Source: Microbacterium azadirachtae (lineage in GTDB: Bacteria > Actinomycetota > Actinomycetes > Actinomycetales > Microbacteriaceae). Taken from it: a DNA stretch of 64,000 bases. The stretch covers positions 1 to 64,000 of the forward strand of contig NZ_JYIT01000066.1 of NCBI RefSeq assembly GCF_000956545.1. The letters are read 5' to 3'. How positions within the stretch are numbered: the first letter of the stretch is position 1; every line of letters starts with the position of its first letter. The notes beneath the pieces were generated by a model that did not search any database, was not told where the DNA came from, and saw only the letters and a list, made by a program, of their open reading frames with translations. Below, one piece after another: positions 19,717 to 29,535 of this stretch. The position numbers were made by a program, and so were the translations under genes.

Positions 19717-21107
19717 CGCGTCTCCGCCGCAGGGAGCTCCAGCACGACGCGGAGCCCTCCGCCGTCGGGCGCCTCGAACCGCACGCGCGCATCGACCGTG
19801 GCGAGCAGATCCGTCGCGATCGCGAGGCCCAGTCCCGATCCCGGCACGGTGCGGGTGCGGTCGCTGCGCCAGTAGCGGTCGGCGGCGTGCGCGAGCTCCT
19901 CCTCGGGCAGACCGGGGCCGTGGTCGCGGACGGCCAGCTCGCACCGATCGTCGGCGTGCGACGCGGTGACGTCGATGCGGGTGCCGGACGGCGAGAACTT
20001 GACCGCGTTGTCGATGACGGCGTCCAGGGCGCTCTCGGCGATGGTCTCGTCCGTCGCCGACAGCACCCGGCCGTCGGGACCCGCGCCGTCGACGTGCAGC
20101 GCGAGATCCACGCCGTTCGCCGCAGCGGCATCCCGCCAGGCCGCGACCCGGCGCTCGGCGAGAGCCACCAGGTCGATCGGATCGCGCGACGGGGCGGGAT
20201 CCGCGCCGCGCGCGAAGGCGAGCAGGGTGTCCAGGATCCGCGTCATGCGCCGCCCCTCCTCCCTGGTCGCCTCGACCTCAGGGGCCCAGCTGCGGTCCAG
20301 GCCCGTGGCCAGCGACTCGACGCGCAGCAGGAGGGCGCTCAGCGGGTTGCGCAGCTCGTGCGAGGCGTTCAGCGCGAACTCCTGCTGCCGCGACACCACT
20401 CGCTCGATCTCCTCGGCCATCCGGTTGAAGAGCAGGATCATGCGGTGCAGCTCGGGAGGTCCCGTGTCGTCGGCGATCCTCGCCTCCATGTCGCCGCGTT
20501 CGATGGCCTCCATCGCCTCGTCCACGCGCCGCACCGGCCGCAACACCCACCCGGCCAGGCGTACCACCACGAGCAGGCCGAAGCCGATCGCGAGCACGCT
20601 CACGATTCCGAGCAGGATCCACTGCCGCACGATCTCGGCACGCGGAGCGTCCACGCTCGCCGACATGATCACGGCGCCGATCACGTCTCCGCCGTCGAAG
20701 ATCGGCTCCACGAGCGACTGCTCGGAGAACTGCCAGGGCAGCAGCACCGGCTCCGGAAGGTCGCTGCGGCGGCCGGACAGCGCCAGCTGCACCTTGTCGG
20801 CGGTGGCCTGGTCCCACAGCTCCGTGTCCGCCTGCTGCGGCGACCAGGACCGGCCCGAGCGGTCGACCACGACCACCTGCGTGCCGTAGAGCTCGTGGTA
20901 CCGGCGCAGCTCGCCGTCCAGCACCTCGGCGCTCCCCGACAGCAGCGCCTGCCGCGCACTCGTCACGAACGTGCCGATGTCGCCGATCTGCTGCGTGTAG
21001 AACGACTGCTGGACGCTGCGCGACGCCGCCCAGCCGTAGGCACCGCCGAGCAGGAGCAGCACCGCCGCCAGCGGCACGAGGAAGACGATGAACAGGCGCC
21101 GGCGCAC
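19713..21107 (-). CDS. Two-component sensor histidine kinase
   Basis: 464 residues. Membrane helices at ~5-25 and ~163-185 enclose an extracytoplasmic sensor of ~135 residues, followed by a HAMP domain (~185-240), HisKA with phosphoacceptor His250 in NASHELRNPL, and a HATPase with the N box (AVIDNAVKFSPSG), G1 (DHGPGLP) and G2 (GSGLGLAIA). Three bases separate it from the response regulator and it overlaps the TAXI lipoprotein gene, suggesting one signalling unit. Confidence 0.92.
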   Translation of the reverse strand: MRRRLFIVFLVPLAAVLLLLGGAYGWAASRSVQQSFYTQQIGDIGTFVTSARQALLSGSAEVLDGELRRYHELYGTQVVVVDRSGRSWSPQQADTELWDQATADKVQLALSGRRSDLPEPVLLPWQFSEQSLVEPIFDGGDVIGAVIMSASVDAPRAEIVRQWILLGIVSVLAIGFGLLVVVRLAGWVLRPVRRVDEAMEAIERGDMEARIADDTGPPELHRMILLFNRMAEEIERVVSRQQEFALNASHELRNPLSALLLRVESLATGLDRSWAPEVEATREEGRRMTRILDTLLAFARGADPAPSRDPIDLVALAERRVAAWRDAAAANGVDLALHVDGAGPDGRVLSATDETIAESALDAVIDNAVKFSPSGTRIDVTASHADDRCELAVRDHGPGLPEEELAHAADRYWRSDRTRTVPGSGLGLAIATDLLATVDARVRFEAPDGGGLRVVLELPAAETR

Positions 21108-21110
21108 GGC

Positions 21111-21779
21111 TCAGAGTCCCGTCAGGCGGTATCCGACGCCGCGCACGGTCTCGATGAGCGCGGGCCGGCCGAGCTTGCGGCGGATCGAGGCGACGTGCAC
21201 CTCGAGCGAGCGCGCGAAGCTCTGCCAGTCGGTGTTCCACACCTCGCGGATGAGCCGCTCTCTCGGCACCGCGACACCGGGGTAGCGCGCCAGCACCGCG
21301 ACGATGTCGAACTCCTTGCGGGTGAGCTCGACCTGTTCGCCGTCGACCAGCACGCGACGGGCGACCAGGTCGATCCGCACCCCGTCGATGTCGATGCCGA
21401 CCGGACCGACCTCCCCCGGGATGGCCTGGGTCCTGCGAGTCACCGCCTCGATCCGGGCGAGCAGCTCCTGCACGTCGTAGGGCTTCACCAGAAAGTCGTC
21501 CGCCCCGGCGCGGAGCCCGCGGATGCGCTCGTGCACCTGGCTGCGCGCCGTGGCGATGAGGATCGGCACGCCGCTGACCGCGCGGATCCGGCGGCACAGA
21601 TCGATGCCGTCGACGTCGGGGAGGCCCAGATCCAGGATCACCGCCTCGGTGTCGGTTCCGAGCATCTCGAGCGCGGCGCGCCCGTCGCCCGCTCGCTCGA
21701 CCGCGTAGCCGGCGCGGCCGAGGAAGCCGGCGAGGGCATCGGCCACGCGTTCGTCGTCTTCGACGATGAGGATCTTCAT
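21111..21779 (-). CDS. OmpR-family response regulator
   Basis: 222 residues. Receiver domain with acidic pocket EDD (7-9), phosphoacceptor Asp50 in ILDLGLPD, Thr77 and Lys99 (LVKPYD). C-terminal winged-helix DNA-binding domain (~128-222) ending GVGYRL, as in OmpR/PhoB. First gene of the TCS-TAXI operon. Its target genes are not evident from the window. Confidence 0.93.
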   Translation of the reverse strand: MKILIVEDDERVADALAGFLGRAGYAVERAGDGRAALEMLGTDTEAVILDLGLPDVDGIDLCRRIRAVSGVPILIATARSQVHERIRGLRAGADDFLVKPYDVQELLARIEAVTRRTQAIPGEVGPVGIDIDGVRIDLVARRVLVDGEQVELTRKEFDIVAVLARYPGVAVPRERLIREVWNTDWQSFARSLEVHVASIRRKLGRPALIETVRGVGYRLTGL

Positions 21780-21800
21780 ACCGGACGCAGGTCTCCTGCC

Positions 21801-22607
21801 CTAGGCGCGTTGCGCGAAAGCACTCTCGTAGAGGCAGACGCTCGCCGCCGTCGCCAGGTTGAGGGATTCGGCCCGTCCGAAGATGGGCAGCCGCAGCGCG
21901 CGGTCCGCCAGCGCCAGGGCCTCGTCCTCGAGTCCGCGCGCCTCGTTGCCGAACAGCCACGCCGTGGGACGCGCGAGGGCGCCCTCGGCGCGCGCCGCGA
22001 GCAGGTCGTCGCCCTTCACGTCCGCGGCGACCACCTGGAGCCCGGCCTCGTGGGCGCGGGAGACGACATCGGCGAGGTCGCCGCCGACCGAGACCGGCAG
22101 GTGGAACAGGGATCCGGTCGTCGAGCGGACGACCTTCGGGTTGTAGAGGTCGACGGTGCGACCGGTGAGCACGACAGCGTCGGCGCCCGTGGCATCGGCG
22201 GCGCGGATGATCGTGCCGAGGTTGCCCGGATCGCGCACCTCCTCGCAGATCGCGACGAGCCGCGGCGAGGCCGCGAAGATGTCGCGCACCGAGGTCGGCG
22301 TCTGCCGGGCGACGGCCACGACCCCCTGCGGGGTCACGGTGTCGGCCATCGCGGCGAGTACGAACTCGGTCACGTACTCGAGACGCACGTCCGCCTGGGC
22401 CGCCGCGTGGCGCAGATCGCTGTGCCTGTCCCAGGCGGCGGGCGTCGCGAAGAGCTCGACGATCGCATCCGGCCGGTAGGACAGCGCCTCGCGGACGGCC
22501 TGAGGTCCCTCCAGCAGGAACAGGCCGGTCTCGGTGCGGGCACTGCGCTTGGTGAGCTTGGCGACGGCGCGCACGCGCGGGGATCGAGGGTTCTCCAGCA
22601 CGGTCAC
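21801..22607 (-). CDS. SpoU/TrmH-family RNA 2'-O-methyltransferase
   Basis: 268 residues. N-terminal substrate-binding domain (GLFLLEGPQAVREAL), then the SPOUT knot with motif 1 (EEVRDPGNLGTIIRAADATGADAV), motif 2 (WLFGNEARGL) and motif 3 (LPIFGRAESLNLATAASVCLYE). GTG start. Such genes between rplT and pheS are common in actinobacteria and are thought to modify 23S rRNA; the exact nucleotide is not known here. Confidence 0.9.
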   Translation of the reverse strand: MTVLENPRSPRVRAVAKLTKRSARTETGLFLLEGPQAVREALSYRPDAIVELFATPAAWDRHSDLRHAAAQADVRLEYVTEFVLAAMADTVTPQGVVAVARQTPTSVRDIFAASPRLVAICEEVRDPGNLGTIIRAADATGADAVVLTGRTVDLYNPKVVRSTTGSLFHLPVSVGGDLADVVSRAHEAGLQVVAADVKGDDLLAARAEGALARPTAWLFGNEARGLEDEALALADRALRLPIFGRAESLNLATAASVCLYESAFAQRA

Positions 22608-22635
22608 AGTCTACGGATACCGGGCGGGTGCGACG

Positions 22636-22667
22636 ACGGGGCGCCACCCCGAAGGATGACGCCCCGT
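22636..22667 (-). terminator. Terminator of infC-rpmI-rplT
   Basis: ACGGGGCG (22636-22643) and CGCCCCGT (22660-22667) form an 8-bp stem about 35 bases beyond rplT. A REP-like repeat (22677-22695) lies between. Confidence 0.55.
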
Positions 22668-22676
22668 GCGGTGCTC

Positions 22677-22695
22677 GGTCGCTGAGCCTGTCGAG
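22677..22695. repeat. REP-like repeat downstream of rplT
   Basis: GGTCGCTGAGCCTGTCGAG, seven bases past the rplT stop on the minus strand. It matches the repeat inside pheT (13128) at 18 of 19 bases. Confidence 0.7.
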
Positions 22696-22701
22696 CCGCG
22701 C

Positions 22702-23088
22702 TTACGCAGCCGACTTGGGCGCGTTGACGTCCGCCGGCAGAGCCTTGCGGGCCGTCTCGACGAGAGCGGCGAACGTCGCCGGCTCGTTCACCGCGAGCTC
22801 GGCGAGCATGCGGCGGTCGACCTGGACGCCGGCGAGACCGAGGCCCTGGATGAAGCGGTTGTACGTGATGCCGTTCTGGCGGGCAGCGGCGTTGATGCGC
22901 TGGATCCACAGACGACGGAAGTCGCCCTTGCGCTTGCGACGGTCGCGGTACGCGTAGACGAGGGAGTGGGTGACCTGCTCCTTCGCCTTGCGGTACAGGC
23001 GCGAGCGCTGGCCACGGTAACCCGAGGCGCGCTCGAGGATGACGCGGCGCTTCTTCTGAGCGTTGACGGCGCGCTTGACTCTAGCCAT
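22702..23088 (-). CDS. rplT: 50S ribosomal protein L20
   Basis: 128 residues, basic, with the family core [14 protein letters not shown] and [21 protein letters not shown]. Binds 23S rRNA early in 50S assembly and in several bacteria represses its own operon through a leader RNA. Last gene of infC-rpmI-rplT. Confidence 0.98.
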   Translation of the reverse strand: MARVKRAVNAQKKRRVILERASGYRGQRSRLYRKAKEQVTHSLVYAYRDRRKRKGDFRRLWIQRINAAARQNGITYNRFIQGLGLAGVQVDRRMLAELAVNEPATFAALVETARKALPADVNAPKSAA

Positions 23089-23121
23089 TTTCGTGTGTTC
23101 CTATTCGTGCGTTCGGGCGCG

Positions 23122-23316
23122 TCAGCGGCCGAGGAGCTTCTTGGCGACCTTGGTGTCTGCCTTCGACAGCACCTCGTCCTGGTTCAGGCGGCGGGTGCGA
23201 CGGCTCGACTTCAGCTCGAGGTTGTGGCGCATCCCGGCCTGCTGCTTCTTCAGCTTGCCGCTGCCGGTGATCTTGAAGCGCTTCTTGGCACCCGAGTGGG
23301 TCTTCTGCTTCGGCAT
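23122..23316 (-). CDS. rpmI: 50S ribosomal protein L35
   Basis: 64 residues starting [15 protein letters not shown], the usual L35 start. ATG at 23316 with a GGAAG/AGAAG purine stretch upstream. Lies between infC and rplT with short spacers. Confidence 0.98.
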   Translation of the reverse strand: MPKQKTHSGAKKRFKITGSGKLKKQQAGMRHNLELKSSRRTRRLNQDEVLSKADTKVAKKLLGR

Positions 23317-23406
23317 CTTCTCTTCCTTCGTATGGCGCCCAGCTGGGCGACAGGGTTCTGCCCGCATGCTGCGGGAGGTCTGTGTGGGGCTACGGGATCC
23401 GGTGGA

Positions 23407-24024
<618 letters not shown>

Positions 24025-24265
24025 GCGGACTCCTTAGACGATGGTTTCGGCCACCGTGATCCGGACGGATCACGGGCGAAAGCGGAATCGTCCCACCCGC
24101 CGACACTCAGACGTCGGCGGCACCCTGACCCGTCGTGCAGCTCTCGCTGCGCGACGGCTACCGACGTGAATCGGCGGAGTGCTGGACCCGGTAGCCTTGA
24201 GCGGCAAGCGCGGGTGGGAAGTGAATCCTCTTTCGTGCCGGGACATAAGCCCCGGAGCCCGCAAG
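24025..24265 (-). promoter_or_regulatory. Structured 5' leader of infC-rpmI-rplT
   Basis: About 240 bases of untranslated leader between the predicted promoter and infC. On the minus strand several hairpins can form: CCGTGATCC/GGATCACGG (around 24054-24075), CCGCCGAC/GTGTCGGCGG (around 24098-24120) and others near 24140-24200. This is the usual place for an L20- or IF3-related attenuator in bacteria; the actual class cannot be named by eye. Confidence 0.55.
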
Positions 24266-24294
24266 AGTCTATCAGAAGGCAAGACCTTCGGAAA
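24266..24294 (-). promoter_or_regulatory. infC: Promoter of the infC operon
   Basis: TTTCCG (24289-24294) and TAGACT (24266-24271) with a 17-base spacer on the minus strand. The site overlaps the upstream region of the divergent DUF1844 gene. Confidence 0.55.
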
Positions 24295-24303
24295 GCCGGC
24301 ACA

Positions 24304-24690
24304 GTGAGCATTCCCGCGCCCGACGGCCACGAGCACGTCTCCCCCACCTCCGCGAACGACGACGGCGCCGTGAGCGCCGCGCGCGACATCGCCGACGTCG
24401 CGGCCGTCGAGGTGATCACGACCGCCGCCGTGCACCTGCTCAGCGCCGCCGCCGTCAAGGTCGGCCTCGCCGATGACCCGGAGGCCCAGAAGGACCTGGA
24501 CGAGGCGCGCAAGCTGATCAACGCGCTGGCCGGCCTCATCACCGCCGCCGCTCCGGAGATCAGCGACATGCACGCGCGCTCCCTGCGCGACGGGCTGCGC
24601 TCTGTCCAGCTCGCGTTCCGCGAGGCGTCCGTCATCCCCGACCCGATCGGTCAGGGTCCGGGCGAGAAGTGGACCGGTCCGGTCAGCTGA
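24304..24690 (+). CDS. DUF1844 family protein
   Basis: 128 residues, GTG start. An acidic protein with a helical body ([31 protein letters not shown]) and the ending [14 protein letters not shown], matching the DUF1844 family commonly found divergent from infC in actinobacteria. Function unknown; no signal peptide or clear membrane segment. Confidence 0.85.
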   Translation: MSIPAPDGHEHVSPTSANDDGAVSAARDIADVAAVEVITTAAVHLLSAAAVKVGLADDPEAQKDLDEARKLINALAGLITAAAPEISDMHARSLRDGLRSVQLAFREASVIPDPIGQGPGEKWTGPVS

Positions 24691-24696
24691 GCGCGC

Positions 24697-24734
24697 GCGA
24701 CGCGGCCGCGCCCGCCGGGGTGCGACCGCGTCGC
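24697..24734. terminator. Hairpin between convergent DUF1844 and SseB-like genes
   Basis: GCGACGCGG (24697-24705) and CCGCGTCGC (24726-24734) make a 9-bp stem with a 20-base loop, placed between two converging genes. Confidence 0.45.
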
Positions 24735-24758
24735 CCGGACCCGGCGACGTGACGCGGA

Positions 24759-25565
24759 TCAGGCGCTCGCGCGCAGCCGCACGGTGAGCGAGTCGACGAG
24801 CACCGCGATGCGGTCATCCGCCGCCCAGCGCTGGGCCAGTCGGGCCAGCACGGCGTCGAGGGTCTCGCGGTCCAGCCCTTCGACGAGCTCGAGGGTGACG
24901 ACGAGCTCCGGGCCGCGCAGTCGCGCCTCCGGATCCCCGGCGGACACCGCCACGTCGATCACGGCGAGCTCGCTGCCCACGCTCTCCTGGAGACCGGCGT
25001 AGACCTCGGGCGAGAGGAAGCTCGGCTCCCAGTGCTGCCCCTGGGCGACCGCCCACACCGCGGGCCGCCGCAGCACGAACTCGGTCTCGGATCCGGGATC
25101 GAGCACGATCAGCTCCGCGTCGCCGGACGAGGCGGAGAGCGCGACGCGGGCGGCCTCGACCGGGATCGGCCGTGCGATCGGATCCCACGAGCGCATGGTG
25201 TCGACGCTCGTGAACGCGGGCTGCACGGTGCGCCCATCGGGTGCGGCGACCGTCACGAGCGACAACTCCTGGGTCTTGTCGACGGCGAGCCCCGAGGGAG
25301 CGACCCCCTCCTCGCCCTTCTCCGCGACGAGGGGCACGAGCACGCGGGCGGCGCGGAACGCGTCGACCACCTCCGACTGCGAGCCCTCGCCGGCGCGGAA
25401 GCGCGTCAGAGCCGCCCAGAGCGCGGGGTCGGCCGACCCGTCATCCCCCGCTCGCGTGTTCTCCTGGAAGGAGCGCCCCGCCCACGGGACGCCGGCGGAG
25501 TCCGCCGCGCCCGCGTGATCGCCGTGGTCGCAGCCTGCGGACGGACGATCAGGATCCGGCGACAT
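24759..25565 (-). CDS. SseB-like domain protein
   Basis: 268 residues from the ATG at 25565, which overlaps the end of hisA by 17 bases. The N-terminal ~40 residues are low complexity; [35 protein letters not shown] starts an SseB N-terminal domain, followed by [13 protein letters not shown]. Proteins of this type next to hisA are frequent in actinobacteria; the function is not established. Translational coupling to the his operon is likely. Confidence 0.82.
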   Translation of the reverse strand: MSPDPDRPSAGCDHGDHAGAADSAGVPWAGRSFQENTRAGDDGSADPALWAALTRFRAGEGSQSEVVDAFRAARVLVPLVAEKGEEGVAPSGLAVDKTQELSLVTVAAPDGRTVQPAFTSVDTMRSWDPIARPIPVEAARVALSASSGDAELIVLDPGSETEFVLRRPAVWAVAQGQHWEPSFLSPEVYAGLQESVGSELAVIDVAVSAGDPEARLRGPELVVTLELVEGLDRETLDAVLARLAQRWAADDRIAVLVDSLTVRLRASA

Positions 25566-26295
25566 CCAGGGCCTCGGCCAGGGTGAACGCACCCGCATAC
25601 AGTGCCTTGCCGACGATCGCGCCCTCGACGCCCAGCGGCACGAGCTCGCGCAGCGCCGCGATGTCGTCGAGGTTGGCGATCCCGCCCGACGCCACGACAG
25701 GCTTCGGGGTGCGCGCGGTGATCTCGCGGAGGAGTTCGAGGTTCGGGCCCTTGAGGGTTCCATCCTTGGTGACGTCGGTGACGACGTAACGACTGCAGCC
25801 GGCGTCCTCGAGACGGTCGAGCACCGTCCAGAGGTCGCCGCCCTCCTTCGTCCAGCCGCGGGCGGCGAGCGTCGTGCCACGCACGTCGAGGCCGACCGCG
25901 ACGGCGTCGCCGTAGCGCGCGATCACGTCGGCGGCCCATTCGGGATTCTCGAGTGCGGCGGTGCCGAGGTTGATCCTGGCCGCACCGGACTCCATCGCCG
26001 CCTCGAGGCTGGCGTCATCGCGGATCCCGCCGGAGAGCTCCACGTTGACGCTGCGGAACTGCTTGATCACGCGACGCAGGATCGGCGCGTTGCTGCCGCG
26101 TCCGAAGGCGGCGTCGAGGTCGACGAGGTGGATCCACTCCGCCCCCTGGTCGACCCACTCGGCCGCGGCGTCGATCGGGTCGCCGTAGCTGGTCTCGCTT
26201 CCGGCCTCGCCCTGGGTCAGGCGCACGGCCTGTCCTCCGGCTACGTCGACGGCCGGGAGCAGGGTCAGGGAGGGGGACTGCGCGAACTCGTTCAT
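25549..26295 (-). CDS. hisA: Phosphoribosyl isomerase (HisA / PriA)
   Basis: 248 residues, TIM barrel: [15 protein letters not shown] at the N-terminus with the catalytic Asp, [12 protein letters not shown] phosphate loop, [13 protein letters not shown] with the second catalytic Asp, and [10 protein letters not shown]. Isomerises ProFAR to PRFAR in histidine synthesis. In actinobacteria the same enzyme often also performs the TrpF reaction (PriA); whether it does here depends on whether the genome has trpF. ATG at 26295. Confidence 0.93.
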   Translation of the reverse strand: MNEFAQSPSLTLLPAVDVAGGQAVRLTQGEAGSETSYGDPIDAAAEWVDQGAEWIHLVDLDAAFGRGSNAPILRRVIKQFRSVNVELSGGIRDDASLEAAMESGAARINLGTAALENPEWAADVIARYGDAVAVGLDVRGTTLAARGWTKEGGDLWTVLDRLEDAGCSRYVVTDVTKDGTLKGPNLELLREITARTPKPVVASGGIANLDDIAALRELVPLGVEGAIVGKALYAGAFTLAEALDVAGS

Positions 26296-26406
26296 GTCGT
26301 CCTTCGGGTCACGATGCGCCGGCCCGCTGCGGGCGCGGCACGAGAGAAGAGAGTAGTCCGGGCGTCGACGGGGCACCAATCCCCCGCCGTCGCACGGCCC
26401 GGGTGT

Positions 26407-27057
26407 TCAGAGCGTCGAGATCCAGTTGCGCAGCAGCTGGATGCCGGCCTCTCCGGACTTCTCCGGGTGGAACTGCGTCGCCGAGAGCGGGCCGTTCTCC
26501 ACCGCGGCGAGGAAGCGGGAGCCGTGCTCGGCCCAGGTCAGCCTCGGCTGCGGGAACGGCGGGATGACGTCGAGCTCCCACGACTGCGCGGCGAACGAAT
26601 GCACGAAGTAGAACCGCTCGTGCTCGATGCCGCGGAACAGCACGCTGCCCGCATCGGGCTCGACGGTGTTCCAGCCCATGTGCGGCAGCACCGGGGCGTC
26701 GAGCTCGGTGACGACGCCGGGCCATTCACCGAGGCCGTCGACCTCCGCGCCGCGTTCCACTCCCCCTGCGAACAGCACCTGCATGCCGACGCAGATGCCC
26801 AGCACGGGGCGCCCGCCGGCCAGGCGGCGCTCGATGATCTCGTCGCCGTGGTGTGCGGCCAGGGCCTCACGGACCGCGGCGAAGGCACCCACGCCCGGCA
26901 CCACGAGGCCGTCCGCTTCGAGCGCCGCGGTGCGGTCGCCCGTGAGCTCGGCGTCCGCGCCGGCGCGGATCAGGGCCTTCACCGCGGAGTGCACGTTGCC
27001 GGAGCCGTAGTCGAACACGGCCACGGTGGGGCGGCGCCCCTCGGCGGCGGCGGTCAC
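26407..27057 (-). CDS. hisH: Imidazole glycerol phosphate synthase, glutaminase subunit
   Basis: 216 residues, class I glutamine amidotransferase. Nucleophile Cys in GICVGMQ, and the His-Glu pair in [10 protein letters not shown]. Supplies ammonia to HisF. GTG start overlapping the hisB stop (GTGA). hisF is not next to it within this cluster. Confidence 0.95.
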   Translation of the reverse strand: MTAAAEGRRPTVAVFDYGSGNVHSAVKALIRAGADAELTGDRTAALEADGLVVPGVGAFAAVREALAAHHGDEIIERRLAGGRPVLGICVGMQVLFAGGVERGAEVDGLGEWPGVVTELDAPVLPHMGWNTVEPDAGSVLFRGIEHERFYFVHSFAAQSWELDVIPPFPQPRLTWAEHGSRFLAAVENGPLSATQFHPEKSGEAGIQLLRNWISTL

Positions 27058-27656
27058 AGTGCGCCCTTGGTCGAGGGCACCCCGACCACCAGCGGATCGA
27101 GCGCCTTGGCCTGGCGGAACGCCCGCGCGAACGCCTTGAACTCGGCCTCCGCGATGTGGTGCGGGTCGCGTCCGCTGATCACGCGCACGTGCACGGTGAG
27201 CGCGGCGTTGTAAGCGATCGCCTCGAAGACGTGCCGCACCAGGGATCCGGTGAAGTGACCGCCGATGAGGTGGTGCTCGTGGCCGGCGGGCTCGCCCTCG
27301 TGCACGAGGTACGGGCGTCCGGAGATGTCGACGACGGCCTGCACGAGCGCCTCGTCCAGCGGGACGAGCGCGTCGCCGTAGCGGGAGATGCCGGACTTGT
27401 CTCCGAGCGCCTCCCGGATCGCCTGTCCGAGCACGATCGCGACGTCCTCGACGGTGTGGTGCGCGTCGATGTGGGTGTCCCCCGAGGCGCGGACCGTGAG
27501 GTCGGTCAGCGAGTGCTTCGCGAACGCCGTGAGGAGGTGGTCGAAGAACGGCACCGAGGTGTCGATGTGGCTCTGCCCGGTGCCGTCGAGGTTCAGCTCG
27601 AGCTCGATCGTCGACTCGGACGTGGAGCGGGTGCGGCGGGCGGTGCGAGCGGTCAT
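27054..27656 (-). CDS. hisB: Imidazoleglycerol-phosphate dehydratase
   Basis: 200 residues, monofunctional IGPD without a phosphatase domain. Metal-binding motifs [20 protein letters not shown] and [11 protein letters not shown]...DPHHIAE are all present. ATG at 27656 overlaps the hisC stop. Confidence 0.96.
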   Translation of the reverse strand: MTARTARRTRSTSESTIELELNLDGTGQSHIDTSVPFFDHLLTAFAKHSLTDLTVRASGDTHIDAHHTVEDVAIVLGQAIREALGDKSGISRYGDALVPLDEALVQAVVDISGRPYLVHEGEPAGHEHHLIGGHFTGSLVRHVFEAIAYNAALTVHVRVISGRDPHHIAEAEFKAFARAFRQAKALDPLVVGVPSTKGAL

Positions 27657-28738
27657 GAGGCCGATCCTATCGAGGCGAGCGCGTCCAGGAACGCGGTGGT
27701 CTCGGCCTCGGTGCCGGCCGTGACGCGGAGGTGGTTCGGGATCCCGACGTCGCGGATCAGCACGCCCTTGTCGTAGAGGGCGCGCCACGTCGCGGCGGGA
27801 TCGGCGACCCCGCCGAACAGCACGAAGTTCGACCAGGAGCGGTGCGGCGCGTACCCCAGGGCCTCCAGGGTCGCCGTGATCCGATCCCGCTGAGCCACGA
27901 TCTCATCGACCATCGCCAGCATGGTCGGTGCGTTGCGCAGCGCCGCGACGGCGGCCGCCTGCGTGAGAGCGCTCAGGTGGTACGGCAGGCGGACAAGCCG
28001 GAGCGCGTCGATGAAGGCGGGATCGGCGGCGAGATATCCGACGCGCGCGCCGGCGAAGGCGAAGGCCTTGCTCATGGTGCGCGAGACGGCGAGCCGCGGG
28101 CGGCCCTCGAGCAGCGTGAGGGCGGAGGGCGAGTCACGCGGGGCGAACTCCTGGTACGCCTCGTCGACGATCACGATCCCCCGGGCGGCCTCGTAGACCG
28201 CTTCGATCACGTCGAGCGGAAGGGGCGTGCCCGTGGGGTTGTTCGGCGCGCACAGCAGGATCACGTCGGGATCGTGCCGGCGTACCTGGGAGACCGCCTC
28301 GTCGACCGTGATCTCGTAATCCGGGTGCCGGGTGCCCGCGACCCAGGTCGCGCCGGTCCCCTGCGCGAGCAGCGGATACATCGAGTAGGTCGGGGCGAAC
28401 CCGAAGACCGTGCGACCGGGGCCCGCGAACGCCTGAAGGATGTGCTGCAGCACCTCGTTGGAGCCGTTGCCCGCCCAGATGTTCGATGCGTCGAGATCGT
28501 GCCCGAGGTAGCCGGCGAAGGCCCGCCGAAGCTCGGTGAACTCGCGATCCGGGTAGCGGTTGACATCGCGCAGTGCGACGGCGATGTCGTCGAGGATGTC
28601 GCTGGCGACGTGCTCGGGCACCGGATGCGTGTTCTCGTTCACGTTGAGCGCCACGGGAAGCGGTGCCTGCGGTGCGCCGTACGGGCGCAGACCGCGGAGA
28701 TCGTCACGGAGGGGTAAGTCGTCGAGCGAGACAGTCAC
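27653..28738 (-). CDS. hisC: Histidinol-phosphate aminotransferase
   Basis: 361 residues, class I/II PLP transaminase: [10 protein letters not shown] near the N-terminus, [30 protein letters not shown] and the PLP-lysine segment [17 protein letters not shown]. Converts imidazole acetol phosphate to histidinol phosphate. First gene of hisC-B-H-A here. hisD is not in the window. Confidence 0.95.
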   Translation of the reverse strand: MTVSLDDLPLRDDLRGLRPYGAPQAPLPVALNVNENTHPVPEHVASDILDDIAVALRDVNRYPDREFTELRRAFAGYLGHDLDASNIWAGNGSNEVLQHILQAFAGPGRTVFGFAPTYSMYPLLAQGTGATWVAGTRHPDYEITVDEAVSQVRRHDPDVILLCAPNNPTGTPLPLDVIEAVYEAARGIVIVDEAYQEFAPRDSPSALTLLEGRPRLAVSRTMSKAFAFAGARVGYLAADPAFIDALRLVRLPYHLSALTQAAAVAALRNAPTMLAMVDEIVAQRDRITATLEALGYAPHRSWSNFVLFGGVADPAATWRALYDKGVLIRDVGIPNHLRVTAGTEAETTAFLDALASIGSAS

Positions 28739-28786
28739 CCTGCCATGCTAGGCGGCTCCGCTGTGCGCCGAGCACAGATGTCAGCG

Positions 28787-28847
28787 GTTGCTGAGCTCCG
28801 TCGAAGCACCGTTGCTGAGCTCCGTCGAAGCACGGTTGCTGAGCTCC
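28787..28847. repeat. Tandem array of a REP-like repeat
   Basis: The 23-base unit starting GTTGCTGAGCTCCGTCGAAG occurs at 28787-28809 and 28811-28833, and a 13-base partial copy at 28835-28847, giving a 24-base period. It lies between hisC (promoter side) and the 3' end of the LysM gene. The unit matches the repeats at 13128 and 22677. Confidence 0.85.
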
Positions 28848-28857
28848 TTGCGGGGGC

Positions 28858-29214
28858 TCAGCGGCCGGTGGCACCGTACCGGGCCGGGATCGCCAGGTGC
28901 TGACCGACTTCGATCACGCCGCCGTCGACCATGTTCAGCTTGGAGATCTCCGCGACCACGTCGCGCGGGTCGGCGTCGGGAGCGACCTCGCCGGCGATCG
29001 ACCACAGCGTGTCGCCCGGCTGCACCGTGACGGTCGCGAAGCCGTCGCCCGCCGTGTGCTCGCCCGAGGCGAGGGCCGATCCGCCGCTGAGAGCCGCGAA
29101 CGCGATCGCACCCGCGACAGGCAGCGCCACCAGCGCGGCCAGCACGCGTCGTCCGCGCGGGGTGATCCGCAGGCGCGTGGCGGTGACCGGACCGGCGAAG
29201 GTGATGCTGCTCAT
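28858..29214 (-). CDS. LysM-domain protein divergent from lexA
   Basis: 118 residues. A basic cytosolic N-terminus, one membrane helix or uncleaved signal (~26-50), and a C-terminal LysM peptidoglycan-binding domain (TVTVQPGDTLWSIAGEVAP ... VGQHLAIP). Position divergent from lexA matches the SOS-induced division inhibitors of other Gram-positives (YneA, DivS, and the LysM protein ChiZ/Rv2719c), so a role in halting division after DNA damage is a reasonable inference, not shown by sequence. Confidence 0.8.
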   Translation of the reverse strand: MSSITFAGPVTATRLRITPRGRRVLAALVALPVAGAIAFAALSGGSALASGEHTAGDGFATVTVQPGDTLWSIAGEVAPDADPRDVVAEISKLNMVDGGVIEVGQHLAIPARYGATGR

Positions 29215-29535
29215 GGTGCTTCTCCTCTGTGTGGTGCGGGTCCGCCTCTCCCCGGATCCCGATCCTCTGTGTGACGATCTGGGGATCCGGGCCTCTGGAG
29301 AGGCGAACCTACGTTCCGAAACTACTTTCGAGTTCGAACATCTGTCAAGCGTTCTTCGAAATTCGGTTCACCCACTTCGCCGACACGCTCGAACAGATCT
29401 ACCGATTCCGCCCCGATCTCGGATACGGTTTCGATACGAAGACCCCATCACGGACCACCGACATTCGAATCGCCGCCCGCGAGATCGGCTCGTTCGACCG
29501 GATCCGCGGGGCACGACGCACACGAAGGAGATGGC
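29215..29535. promoter_or_regulatory. Divergent lexA / LysM intergenic region
   Basis: 321 bases without a supported gene. It must hold both promoters. A weak LexA-box-like sequence TCGAACATCTGTCAAG lies at 29334-29349 (left half exact to TCGAAC, right half degenerate), and further TTCGAA-type half sites follow at 29352-29359 and 29390. Several GATCCGG repeats are at the left. No perfect actinobacterial SOS box (TCGAAC-N4-GTTCGA) was found. Confidence 0.5.
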
